Below are positions 18,674 through 26,888 of a stretch of DNA of 64,000 nucleotides, piece by piece. The notes beneath the pieces are model-generated. The model saw only the letters and a program-made list of their open reading frames with translations, did not search any database and was not told the origin of the DNA. Made by a program: the position numbers and the translations under genes. The DNA is taken from contig NZ_OGTP01000002.1 of NCBI RefSeq assembly GCF_900258035.1, positions 310,001 to 374,000 of the forward strand, in the 5' to 3' direction. Source of the DNA: Caballeronia novacaledonica. Lineage in GTDB: Bacteria; Pseudomonadota; Gammaproteobacteria; Burkholderiales; Burkholderiaceae. Position 1 is the first letter of the stretch. Every line of letters starts with the position of its first letter.

Positions 18674-19630
18674 ATGAATTCGGACGACATCGAACTGCTG
18701 GCCTACGTGGACGGCTCGCTGTCCACGCTCGAACACGAGGCGGTCGAACGCAAGCTCGCCGAATCGCCCGACGCGGCATTGCGCGTCAGGTGGCTCGCGG
18801 CGTCCCGCCTGCCTTACGCGCAGGCGTTCGCGCAACAGCGTCTGCCGGCGGTCCCGCCGTCGCTCGAACGGATGGTCGGCGGCATCGCGCGTGCCGCGCG
18901 GCTCGACGCGTCCGCCGCCTCGTCCGCAGCCGGCATCGAGCGCCGCGCGGGCGCGAACGACGCGGACGCGCACAACTCGGCTTCTCACCCACGGAAAGGG
19001 CTCCGCGAGACCGTCGTTTCGAACTGGATCGCGGCGACGATCATCGCGGGCGTGCTCGTCTGCGGAATCGCGCAGTATTTCGATCTCAACGACGCGCATC
19101 CCGGCGTCGCCTCGAATACGCATAACGCCGACGCAGCCGATGCCGCCGCGCCGTGGGTCGAAGCCGCCGCGCACTATCAACGGCTCTACAGCCGCGACAC
19201 GCTCGCCAATGTCGAAGCGGATCGCGCGCTGTCGAAAGAAACCGTCTCGCAGATTCGCCGGAACGACGACCTCGCCGTGAGCATCCCCGATCTGAGCGCA
19301 TACGGCCTTACGTTCAAGCGCGTGCAGCGCCTGCGCTTCGATGGCCGTTTGCTGGTGCAGATCGTCTATCTGCCCGACGCGGGCGACCCCGTCGCGCTGT
19401 GCGTGATGCGTGAAACGCAACCCGACGCGACGATCGCCGATCACGTGATCGCGTCGATGACGGTCGTCACGTGGCGGCGCTCCGAAGCGGGCTACGCACT
19501 GATCGGCGCATCGGACAGCGCGGGCCTGAAGGCGCTCGCGCGGCATATCGCCGATGGCGATACGACGCCGCTGTTCGGCGCCAACGGCGCTCCGGACGAG
19601 ATGCGCGCGATGCTCGCCTACGCGCAATAG
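18674..19630 (+). CDS. Transmembrane anti-sigma factor-like protein (paralogue 2)
   Basis: This 318-residue protein has the same plan as its upstream neighbour: LLAYVDGSLSTLEHEAVERKLAESPDA at the N-terminus, a membrane helix (WIAATIIAGVLVCGIAQYF) and the shared periplasmic core, including the VALCVM cysteine. The long cytoplasmic linker is unique. It is evidently a tandem duplicate. It has its own ECF-type promoter P3, so it would be induced by the same regulator rather than only cotranscribed with sigma. It may be a second brake on the same factor, or bind another sigma factor. Its anti-sigma role is inferred from homology to paralogue 1. Confidence 0.75.
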   Translation: MNSDDIELLAYVDGSLSTLEHEAVERKLAESPDAALRVRWLAASRLPYAQAFAQQRLPAVPPSLERMVGGIARAARLDASAASSAAGIERRAGANDADAHNSASHPRKGLRETVVSNWIAATIIAGVLVCGIAQYFDLNDAHPGVASNTHNADAADAAAPWVEAAAHYQRLYSRDTLANVEADRALSKETVSQIRRNDDLAVSIPDLSAYGLTFKRVQRLRFDGRLLVQIVYLPDAGDPVALCVMRETQPDATIADHVIASMTVVTWRRSEAGYALIGASDSAGLKALARHIADGDTTPLFGANGAPDEMRAMLAYAQ

Positions 19631-19643
19631 AGCGCGACAGGAC

Positions 19644-19668
19644 GGAATAATCGCGCCGCCCGGCTGTT
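19644..19668 (+). promoter_or_regulatory. ECF-type promoter P4 (FecR-like/heme sensor/kinase operon)
   Basis: GGAATA at 19644-19649, 15-base spacer, TGTT at 19665-19668, 58 bases before the start at 19727. Confidence 0.6.
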
Positions 19669-19726
19669 GTGTTGAGAAGACCGGCAAAACGCCGGATCAC
19701 AACGCTTCTTCACTCGACAGCAGAGC

Positions 19727-20581
19727 ATGGTTGATCGATCGCACCTCTGGACGGCGGGGCTCGTCATCGCATCGATGTTGACGTTGACGTCGATGCCGGC
19801 GTCGCCGGCGCACGCGGACTGGACGCTCGCGCGCACCGATGCGCCCGTCGCCCTGGTGCGCGGCACGAACCTGAGCACGGCGCGCGCGGGCGACACGTTG
19901 CGCGACGGCGATCTGCTCGAAACGCACGAAGGCGTCGCGCATCTTCAAGGCGAGCACGGCACGCTCGTCGCACTCGGTCCGCAGACGCGCGCAATGCTCG
20001 CCGCCGATACGCGCGTCGCCCTGCTCCACGGCTGGCTCAAGATCGCGGCCACGGCGTGCGTCTCGCAGGCCTGCCCGGCACCGCGCGTCGATACGGAGCG
20101 CGGACCTGTCGATATCGGCGCGAACGCTGCGGCGATCATCGCCACGCGCGACGACGCCGGTGCCATCGACCTCTTCAGCGAAACCGGCGCGCAGACCTTC
20201 GCGGCAAAGCCGCCCGCGACGATCGCGAGCGGCCGCTTCGCCAGCATCGATGCGCATGTGCATCTGCAACAGTCGGCGCGTCCGTCCGATGCGTTCATCG
20301 CGGCCATGCCCGTGCCGTTCCGCGATGCGCTGCAACCGCTTTCGCCGCCGAAGCCGCCGCCGGGCGCGGCGCCGTCGCGCGCCGTGAATTACGACGACAT
20401 CGCGCCGTGGCTCGTCAGCACGCTGCCCGAACGCAAGAGCTTTCCCGCGCGTTTCCGTTCACGTGTCGCGGATCCCGCGTTTCGCCGCGACATCGATGCG
20501 CATCTGAAAGCGCTGCCCGACTGGCGCGCCCTGCTCTATCCGCCTGCCCGTTCCGGCGTTCGCCGCGCGCGCTATCCCTAA
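19727..20581 (+). CDS. Secreted FecR-domain protein
   Basis: This 284-residue protein has a cleavable signal peptide (LVIASMLTLTSMPASPAHA). A FecR-like beta domain follows, from about residue 28 to 150 (PVALVRGTNLSTARAGDTLRDGDLLETHEGVAHLQ). The C-terminal third is Pro-rich. There is no membrane anchor after the signal, unlike classical FecR anti-sigma regulators, so it is expected to be periplasmic. Two cysteines (ACVSQACPAP) could form a disulfide. It is first in a three-gene operon (gaps of 18 and 3 bases) with the heme sensor and the kinase, under P4. It may present an envelope signal to the sensor; this is inference. Confidence 0.75.
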   Translation: MVDRSHLWTAGLVIASMLTLTSMPASPAHADWTLARTDAPVALVRGTNLSTARAGDTLRDGDLLETHEGVAHLQGEHGTLVALGPQTRAMLAADTRVALLHGWLKIAATACVSQACPAPRVDTERGPVDIGANAAAIIATRDDAGAIDLFSETGAQTFAAKPPATIASGRFASIDAHVHLQQSARPSDAFIAAMPVPFRDALQPLSPPKPPPGAAPSRAVNYDDIAPWLVSTLPERKSFPARFRSRVADPAFRRDIDAHLKALPDWRALLYPPARSGVRRARYP

Positions 20582-20599
20582 GCACGATCCGTCATCGCC

Positions 20600-21493
20600 A
20601 TGAAGCTCAGACTCTCGCTCAGCGTCAAGTTCAATCTCGTCTTCCTGATCATCTTCGCGGTCGCGCTGGCGGCGATCGGCGTGGTCTCGGACCGTCTTCT
20701 GCAAAAGCAGGCGATGGAAGAAACCGTGCACGACGCCAACATTCTCGCGAGCGCGGCATCGTCGATGCAGAACTACACCGCCGCGCACATCACGCCGCTG
20801 CTCGCGACGCAGATCAAATACCGCTTCGTGCCGGAGTCGATTCCGGCGTTCTCGGCCATCGAGATGCTCAACCTGTTGCAAAAGGATTTTCCCGAGTTCT
20901 CCTACAAGTCGACGATGCTCAATCCGACCAATCCGCGCGACCGCCCGACCGACTGGGAAGCCGATGTCATCCGTCATCTGCACGATCATCCGCAACTGAA
21001 GCTGCTGTCCGGCGAGCGCGATGCGCCCGGCGGCCGCTCGCTCTTTCTCGCGCGCCCGAGCCGCATCACCGATGCCGCGTGCATGCAGTGTCACAGCACG
21101 CCGAGCGCCGCGCCCGCGACCGTTATCGAGAAATACGGCACCGCGAACGGCTTCGGCTGGACCATGAACGAGGTGATCGGCGCGGAGTTCGTTTCGGTGC
21201 CGATGGCGCAGCCCGTCGCGCGCGGCCGCGCCGTGTGGCGCACCTTCATGCTGTCGCTCGCGGGCGTGTTCGCGGTCGTGCTGATCGTGATGAACGTGAT
21301 GATGCACGTGCTCATCACACGGCCGATCCGCGCGCTGTCGCACGCCGCCGACGAAATGAGCCTCGGCAAGCTCGACACCGCGATCCTGCCGGCGGGCGGC
21401 TCGGACGAGATCGCGTCGCTGGCGGTGTCGTTCGGGCGCATGCAGACGAGCCTCGTCGAAGCGTTCCGCATTCTCGACGAAGAGCAGGCCTAG
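20600..21493 (+). CDS. Membrane c-heme sensor (Tll0287-like/DUF3365) with HAMP domain
   Basis: This 297-residue protein has a transmembrane helix at about residues 11-30. A periplasmic Tll0287-like domain (DUF3365) follows, with the c-type heme motif C161-M-Q-C164-H165. A second helix lies at about 215-240 (MLSLAGVFAVVLIVMNVMMHVLI), then a HAMP domain (TRPIRALSHAADEMSLGKLDTAI). No kinase, cyclase or methyl-accepting output domain follows; the protein ends shortly after HAMP. The next gene, three bases on, encodes a soluble Ser/Thr kinase. The likely design is a split receptor: heme/redox sensing in the periplasm, HAMP relay, kinase as separate output. Domain calls are firm; the partnership is inferred from adjacency. 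Confidence 0.85.
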   Translation: MKLRLSLSVKFNLVFLIIFAVALAAIGVVSDRLLQKQAMEETVHDANILASAASSMQNYTAAHITPLLATQIKYRFVPESIPAFSAIEMLNLLQKDFPEFSYKSTMLNPTNPRDRPTDWEADVIRHLHDHPQLKLLSGERDAPGGRSLFLARPSRITDAACMQCHSTPSAAPATVIEKYGTANGFGWTMNEVIGAEFVSVPMAQPVARGRAVWRTFMLSLAGVFAVVLIVMNVMMHVLITRPIRALSHAADEMSLGKLDTAILPAGGSDEIASLAVSFGRMQTSLVEAFRILDEEQA

Positions 21494-21496
21494 CCG

Positions 21497-22837
21497 ATGT
21501 CCTCCACCGGCGACGTGCCCGCGACGCTCGGCCGCTACGTCATCGAGCGCGTGCTCGGGCGCGGCGCGATGGGCGTCGTGTATCTGGCGTTCGATCCGCG
21601 CATCGAGCGCCGCGTGGCGATCAAGACGATCCATGTGGATTCGAACGGCGATGCCGCCGCGCACGATCTGACCGCGCGCTTTCTGAACGAAGCGCGCGCG
21701 GCGGGGCGTCTTCTGCATCCGAACATCGTCGCGATTTACGACTACGGCGAATCCGGCGACAGCGCGTTCATCACGATGGAATACGTGCGCGGCGAAAGTC
21801 TCGCCGCGCGCCTCGCGCAGCATGCGCGCGCCGGTTCGCGCATGAGCGCGGCGGGCGCGTTGCGCTGGTTCGCGCAGTTGCTCGACGCGCTCGATTACGC
21901 GCACGACGCGGGCATCGTGCATCGCGACATCAAGCCGGCCAATCTGCTGATCGCGCCGCGCGGCGAATGCAAGATCGCGGATTTCGGCATCGCGCATCTC
22001 GACACGTCCGCGCTGACGCAAACCGGCACGCTGCTGGGCACGCCGAGCTACATGTCGCCGGAGCAGTTCACCGGCGATCCGGTCGATGCGCGCTCCGACC
22101 TGTTTTCCGCCGCTGTCGTGCTTTATGAAATGCTGACGGGCGTGTGCCCGTTCACGGGAACGCCCGGCGCGGTAATGCGCAAGATTCTCGACGACACGCC
22201 GCCCGCGCCGACGGCCATCGCGCCGGAACTGCCTTCCTATATCGACGATCTGGTGATGAAGGGCATGGCGAAGCGTCCGGACGCGCGTTATCGCTCGGCG
22301 CGCGAATGGCGCGACGCGCTCTTCGCGGCGCTCGCGACCGACGCGCAGGCCGACGCCGATCGCACCGTGCTCGCGCATGCCAGCCCGCACGCGACGCTCG
22401 ACGCGCCGCCCGCTTCCGCCGATTTTCCGCAAGACCTGATCGAGCAACTGGAGAAGCGCCTCGCGAGCCACGTCGGACCGGTCGCGTCGCTCCTGATGCG
22501 GCGCGCCCGCGCGAACGCCACGGACATCGACACGTTGCGCGAGCGGCTCGCCGCGCACTTGCCGACCGAAGCCGCACGCCGCGATTTCGACGCGCTGTTG
22601 ACGCGGCTCGCCGCCGGCGCATCACGTTCGGTCATTGCGCGGGAGATCGGCGCGGACAGCGTGAGCGAGGCCGCCTCGCGTCTCACGACGTATCTCGGGC
22701 CGATTGCGCGGATCGTCGCGCGTCGCGCCGCCGCGAATGCCAGCGACCTTCCGACCTTCTATGCGCGGCTCCTCGATGCGGTGCCGGAGCAGCATCGCGA
22801 AGCGTTGCGGCGCGAATGGGGCATCGAAGGCGACTAG
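21497..22837 (+). CDS. Hanks-type serine/threonine protein kinase (T6SS-linked)
   Basis: This 446-residue kinase has all catalytic motifs: Gly-rich GRGAMG (21-26), K43 in VAIKTI, H142-R-D144 with IKPANLL, DFG 162-164 and GTPSYMSPEQ. No membrane helix is present, unlike PpkA/PknS-type kinases with their own sensor domain. The C-terminus (about 313-364 and 388-441) holds two copies of a helical module of the form L-x3-(V/L)GP(V/I)A-x6-RA-x2-NA-x-D. The gene is convergent with tagF, sharing four bases at the stops. An encoded FHA protein (TagH, 29601-31049) is a likely phosphothreonine reader, by analogy with the P. aeruginosa PpkA-Fha1 pathway. Confidence 0.9.
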   Translation: MSSTGDVPATLGRYVIERVLGRGAMGVVYLAFDPRIERRVAIKTIHVDSNGDAAAHDLTARFLNEARAAGRLLHPNIVAIYDYGESGDSAFITMEYVRGESLAARLAQHARAGSRMSAAGALRWFAQLLDALDYAHDAGIVHRDIKPANLLIAPRGECKIADFGIAHLDTSALTQTGTLLGTPSYMSPEQFTGDPVDARSDLFSAAVVLYEMLTGVCPFTGTPGAVMRKILDDTPPAPTAIAPELPSYIDDLVMKGMAKRPDARYRSAREWRDALFAALATDAQADADRTVLAHASPHATLDAPPASADFPQDLIEQLEKRLASHVGPVASLLMRRARANATDIDTLRERLAAHLPTEAARRDFDALLTRLAAGASRSVIAREIGADSVSEAASRLTTYLGPIARIVARRAAANASDLPTFYARLLDAVPEQHREALRREWGIEGD

Positions 22838-23382
22838 GCCGCATCGTCGAGCAGATGCAGGAAAAGGTCCGCATCGAGCGCGCCATCATGACGATGCGGC
22901 GCGCCGCGTTCCGTCCACCACGCGCTGCCGCTGTCGCACGCCACGCAGCCGAAGGGCCGCGCGCTCAGCGCGGCGAGCCGCGCCTCGAACGCCTTCAGCG
23001 AGAACGACGGCGCGAGCGTGGACAACGCGAGCGCGCAGGCTTCGTCGTGCCACGGCGAAGCGCCGCCACGAGGCTCGCCGTCGATGCGCCGCGCGATCGC
23101 GAACGGAAAATAGCGGCCCACCGCATCGATGCCCGGCATCAGCACGCCGGTGCACGCGCATTCATCGGCGACGGACGCGCACGCCGAAAAGCGCCACACG
23201 GGCATCGCGAGATAGCGGTCGAGCCAGTCGTCCGGATAGCGCGTGCGGGCGGCCAGCAAGCCGCGTTGCAGCCACGCGTCCCAGCGGCGGACGAACGCAT
23301 CGGACAAGCCGCGCCCGACAAAATCCCCATGCGTGCGAACCTTGCCGTAGAAACCGGCATCGATCTGCTCTCGCGCGTTCAT
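22834..23382 (-). CDS. tagF: Type VI secretion-associated protein TagF
   Basis: This 182-residue protein begins ARE-QIDAGFYGKVRTHGDFVGRGLSDAFVRRWDAWLQRGL, the hallmark of the TagF family (BMA_A0400 type). In P. aeruginosa TagF is a post-translational repressor of T6SS assembly. There is no PppA phosphatase domain fused to it and no pppA gene in this window. It is the last gene of the T6SS operon, starting inside the tssM stop (ATGA). Confidence 0.88.
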   Translation of the reverse strand: MNAREQIDAGFYGKVRTHGDFVGRGLSDAFVRRWDAWLQRGLLAARTRYPDDWLDRYLAMPVWRFSACASVADECACTGVLMPGIDAVGRYFPFAIARRIDGEPRGGASPWHDEACALALSTLAPSFSLKAFEARLAALSARPFGCVACDSGSAWWTERGAPHRHDGALDADLFLHLLDDAA

Positions 23383-26300
23383 AACGAGACCGGGCAACGG
23401 AAGGCATTGAGCACGCCCGCGCGGAACGGATTGTTCACGCTGCTGGCGACGAGCGCGAGCGCGACCTTGCCGCCGTCGAACGTCGCCTTGAAGTGATCGG
23501 CTTGTCCCGACTGCTGCACGCGCACGCTGTCGAACAGATGGAACAGCGCCCACGGACCGTCCGCGCGCGGCGGCGTGCCGCCGGCGGGATCGAGCTCGAC
23601 ATGCGCCTGCCCGGTGCCCTTGCCGCTCGGCCACTGAAACTCGGCGGTGGCATCGGGCGCGGTGCTCGAAGCGGTGAGCTGCGTGCCGTCGACATCCAGC
23701 ACGAAGCGCGTGACGGACGGATCCAGCGACGCGACTTTCGCCGAAAAGCGCACGGAGATGTCGCGGCCGCCGTCGCGGAAAAGCGCGTCGCGCAACATCG
23801 CGGCGCGCTGAAACTGCACGGGAATGTCGTCAGGAATGCCGAGCGCCTTCGCCTCGGGGCGCCACTTCCATACCGCGCCCGACGTGTCGATGCGGTTCTG
23901 CAGGTTCTTCTGGAAGAACGCGTCGATCAGGCCGCCCGGCGCGAGAATGCGGGCGAAGTCGTCGGGCGCGGCATCGCGCGTCGAGGTTCGGACGAGCGGA
24001 TAGCGACCGTCGAGCGCCTGTCGGCACGCGGGCGCGACCGTCGATGCCCATTGCGACTGCAACTGCGCGCGCTGGCTCTGAATCTGCACGGTGTCCGCGT
24101 TGCCCGCGACGCCTTGCAGCACCGCCGCGAGCGGCGCGGGCGCGTTCTGCGACATCAGCTTGAGGCGGTCGAGCGGACCCGTCGCGGGCAGCGGCAGCGA
24201 CTGCTTGCGCGCGGTGTCCTCCGCCTGCAACGTCGATGCGGCGTCCTTCAGCGCGTTGATGAACTCGTCGAGCGGCGCGCCCGCGAGATCGTGCAGCCCC
24301 TGAAAATGCGTATCGACGAGCGTGGGCGCGGCGGGCTGATCCGCATCGACGCCGATGCTCTTCCTGATCGTATCCAGCTTGCCGGGCTGAGCAGCGGGGG
24401 GCGTGAAAGTCGTCTCGCGCGCGATACCCTGAATCAGCGCGCGCAGCGGCGAATTCGGCGCGCCGAGCAGGTTCGCCACGCGCGCGCCCTGATCCGGCGC
24501 GGCGAACGGCACCACGCCGATATCCGCGAGCAGCGCGTCCCATTGGCGAATCGTCTCCTCGCTGTAGAGGCGCGTGAGCGCGGTGCGCAAGGCATCGGCG
24601 CTTTGCGCGTCGGCGCGCGTCTGGACATTGCCCAGCACCCAGTCGTCCTTCGACAAATTGGCGAGCGCCGCTTCGCGCAGACGCACGAATGCGTCGAAGC
24701 CCGCATGCGTGTACGCGCCGTCGATGCCCTGCGTAAGCGGCGCGCCGCTCTTCCTCACGAACACGATCTGTCCGCTCGGCCCCGCCGCCTTCGCGACCGA
24801 AAACTCCGGCAGACGCTGCTGCGCGAGTTGTTGCCGGATGCGCCCGTCGAGCCGCTGCGCGAGCGGCACGCGTTCGAGCACGGCGCGCGCCTGCGCGATC
24901 AGGCCTTGATCGAGCGGCAGGTTCGAATCGAACTGTCCGCGCCGGAACAGCGCCTGCAAGTGACGCTCGATGTTGGCGCGCTGCGTGTCGCTGGCGTTTT
25001 TCATGGAGCCCTCGCGCCAGGTGCGCAAAGCCCAGACTTGCAGCGCGTCCGGATCGAAGTGCGACGGATCCCCGAGCATCAGATACGCGCGCAGCGCTTC
25101 GTAGAGCGTGGCGGGATCTTCGTCGTTGGCGTGACGCAACTGATCCTCCATGCGCTGCACGACGATCGGCAACAAGGTCTGCCGCAACAGCCGCTGATAG
25201 ACGCGCTCCGCTTCCAGCCCGAGCTTCTGCCGTTGATCGAGACCGAAGCCCGGCCACCACCGCGCATCGCGCGAATCGCGCGCGGCTTCGCCGCCCGGCA
25301 GCTCGCGTGCGGCGTCGAGCAGCGGCAGCACCGCGAGCGGACTGTCGCCGGCGCTGGTCTGCTTCGCGCGTTCGGCGAGCGCGGCGATCTGCTGACGGCT
25401 TTCATCGACGAAACGCCGGTTCGCGCGGTCGCTCGCGACGAGGCCGATCAGCCCCGCCGCCAGCAACACGCCGATCACGCCGATCGCGATCTGCTGAATG
25501 CGCGTGCGCCGGCGCTCCGCGCGCGGATCGCTGCCCGCCATGCCCTGCTCCGCGAAGATCACCTCGCGCAGCACGCGCTTGACGAAGTACGCGCGCCCGC
25601 CCGCTGCATCGGCCGCGACGACCTCGCGGCGCAGGCCGAGCGAGCCCGCCATCGCGCTCATCATGCGGTCGAGCGGACGGCCGCTTTGCGTGCCGCTCGT
25701 GAAGTAGACGCCGCGCAGCATCGCGGCCCGCGCGAAACGCGAATCGCCGAATGCGTCTTCGAGAAAGCGCTGCAGCGCGTGCTCGATGCCCGCGAACTGC
25801 TGCGGAAACGCGTGGATCAGGGCGCGGCGCCGCACGTCGGTTTCCTGCTGCATGCGTTGCAGCACGCGCTCCTGCAACTGCTGATGAAGCAGCCGGAATT
25901 CATCGGGAAAACGCGTGAGGGGCGCTTCGCCGTCGAGCGCATTCGCCTCCGCGACGAGCGGAAACGTCACGCCCCACACCTGCTCGCGCTCGTCGCGGCC
26001 GAAGTCGTCGAAGTATTCGGAGAAGCCCGCGAGCATGTCGCATTTGGTGACGACGACATACACCGGCAGGCGCACGCCCAGTTGCCGGTTCAACTCCGAC
26101 AGACGCTCGCGGATGATCACCGCATGCGCCGCGCGCGCGTCGTCGGACTGCCGCAGGAGATCGGCGGCGGACACGACGGCCATCACGCCGTCGAGCGGAC
26201 GGCGCGGCCGGTACTTGCGCAGCAGCGCGAGAAAGCCGAGCCACGCGCCGCGATCGGCTTCCTCGTGACTGTCCTGCGTCGTGAAGCGGCCGGCGGTATC

Positions 26301-26888
26301 GAGCAGGACGGCGTCGTCGGTGAACCACCAGTCGCAGTTGCGCGTTCCGCCGACGCCGCCCACCGCCTGCGCGCCGAGCCGGTCCGCGAGCGGAAAGTGC
26401 AGGCCCGAGTGCGCGAGCGCGGTCGTCTTGCCCGCGCCCGGCGCGCCGACGAACATGTACCACGGCAGGTCGTAGAGCGTCTCGCGGCGCGGCTTGAGCC
26501 AGGAAAGCACGCCGGGCCTCGCTGCGCCGCGCGTCTCGCGCAGCGTCTTCAGTGCGTCTTCGAAACGCGTGCGCAGCGCGACGAGGTCGGCGTCCGCGGC
26601 GCGGCGCGCGGGATCGGGGGCGCGTTTGGCGGGATCGAGCGCATCGGCGACGAGTCCCTGCACGAACTTCGATCCGGCGATGCGCGTCTTCGCGAAGCGC
26701 ACGCCCCAATACGCCGCCCAGCACGCGAAGATCAGCGCGATGACGAGCCAGCGGCTGGCGGGACGGTCGAGCGGCGCGCGGCCGTCGAACGCGACGAGCG
26801 GCCCGTAGAACCACACGAGCGCGGCCAGCGCCAGCACGCCCGCGAACGAGACGACGGCAGGCTTCTTCAACGCATTGATCCACTTCAT
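23379..26888 (-). CDS. tssM: T6SS inner-membrane protein TssM (IcmF)
   Basis: This 1169-residue protein has two N-terminal membrane helices (about 13-31 and 47-64). A cytoplasmic GTPase-like domain with Walker A GAPGAGKT (148-155) follows, then a third helix near 480 (IAIGVIGVLLAAGLIGLVA) and a large periplasmic domain ending with the conserved TssM C-terminal domain. TssM forms the T6SS membrane complex with TssL and normally TssJ. No tssJ is found in this locus. It overlaps tssL and tagF by four bases each. Confidence 0.95.
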   Translation of the reverse strand: MKWINALKKPAVVSFAGVLALAALVWFYGPLVAFDGRAPLDRPASRWLVIALIFACWAAYWGVRFAKTRIAGSKFVQGLVADALDPAKRAPDPARRAADADLVALRTRFEDALKTLRETRGAARPGVLSWLKPRRETLYDLPWYMFVGAPGAGKTTALAHSGLHFPLADRLGAQAVGGVGGTRNCDWWFTDDAVLLDTAGRFTTQDSHEEADRGAWLGFLALLRKYRPRRPLDGVMAVVSAADLLRQSDDARAAHAVIIRERLSELNRQLGVRLPVYVVVTKCDMLAGFSEYFDDFGRDEREQVWGVTFPLVAEANALDGEAPLTRFPDEFRLLHQQLQERVLQRMQQETDVRRRALIHAFPQQFAGIEHALQRFLEDAFGDSRFARAAMLRGVYFTSGTQSGRPLDRMMSAMAGSLGLRREVVAADAAGGRAYFVKRVLREVIFAEQGMAGSDPRAERRRTRIQQIAIGVIGVLLAAGLIGLVASDRANRRFVDESRQQIAALAERAKQTSAGDSPLAVLPLLDAARELPGGEAARDSRDARWWPGFGLDQRQKLGLEAERVYQRLLRQTLLPIVVQRMEDQLRHANDEDPATLYEALRAYLMLGDPSHFDPDALQVWALRTWREGSMKNASDTQRANIERHLQALFRRGQFDSNLPLDQGLIAQARAVLERVPLAQRLDGRIRQQLAQQRLPEFSVAKAAGPSGQIVFVRKSGAPLTQGIDGAYTHAGFDAFVRLREAALANLSKDDWVLGNVQTRADAQSADALRTALTRLYSEETIRQWDALLADIGVVPFAAPDQGARVANLLGAPNSPLRALIQGIARETTFTPPAAQPGKLDTIRKSIGVDADQPAAPTLVDTHFQGLHDLAGAPLDEFINALKDAASTLQAEDTARKQSLPLPATGPLDRLKLMSQNAPAPLAAVLQGVAGNADTVQIQSQRAQLQSQWASTVAPACRQALDGRYPLVRTSTRDAAPDDFARILAPGGLIDAFFQKNLQNRIDTSGAVWKWRPEAKALGIPDDIPVQFQRAAMLRDALFRDGGRDISVRFSAKVASLDPSVTRFVLDVDGTQLTASSTAPDATAEFQWPSGKGTGQAHVELDPAGGTPPRADGPWALFHLFDSVRVQQSGQADHFKATFDGGKVALALVASSVNNPFRAGVLNAFRCPVSL

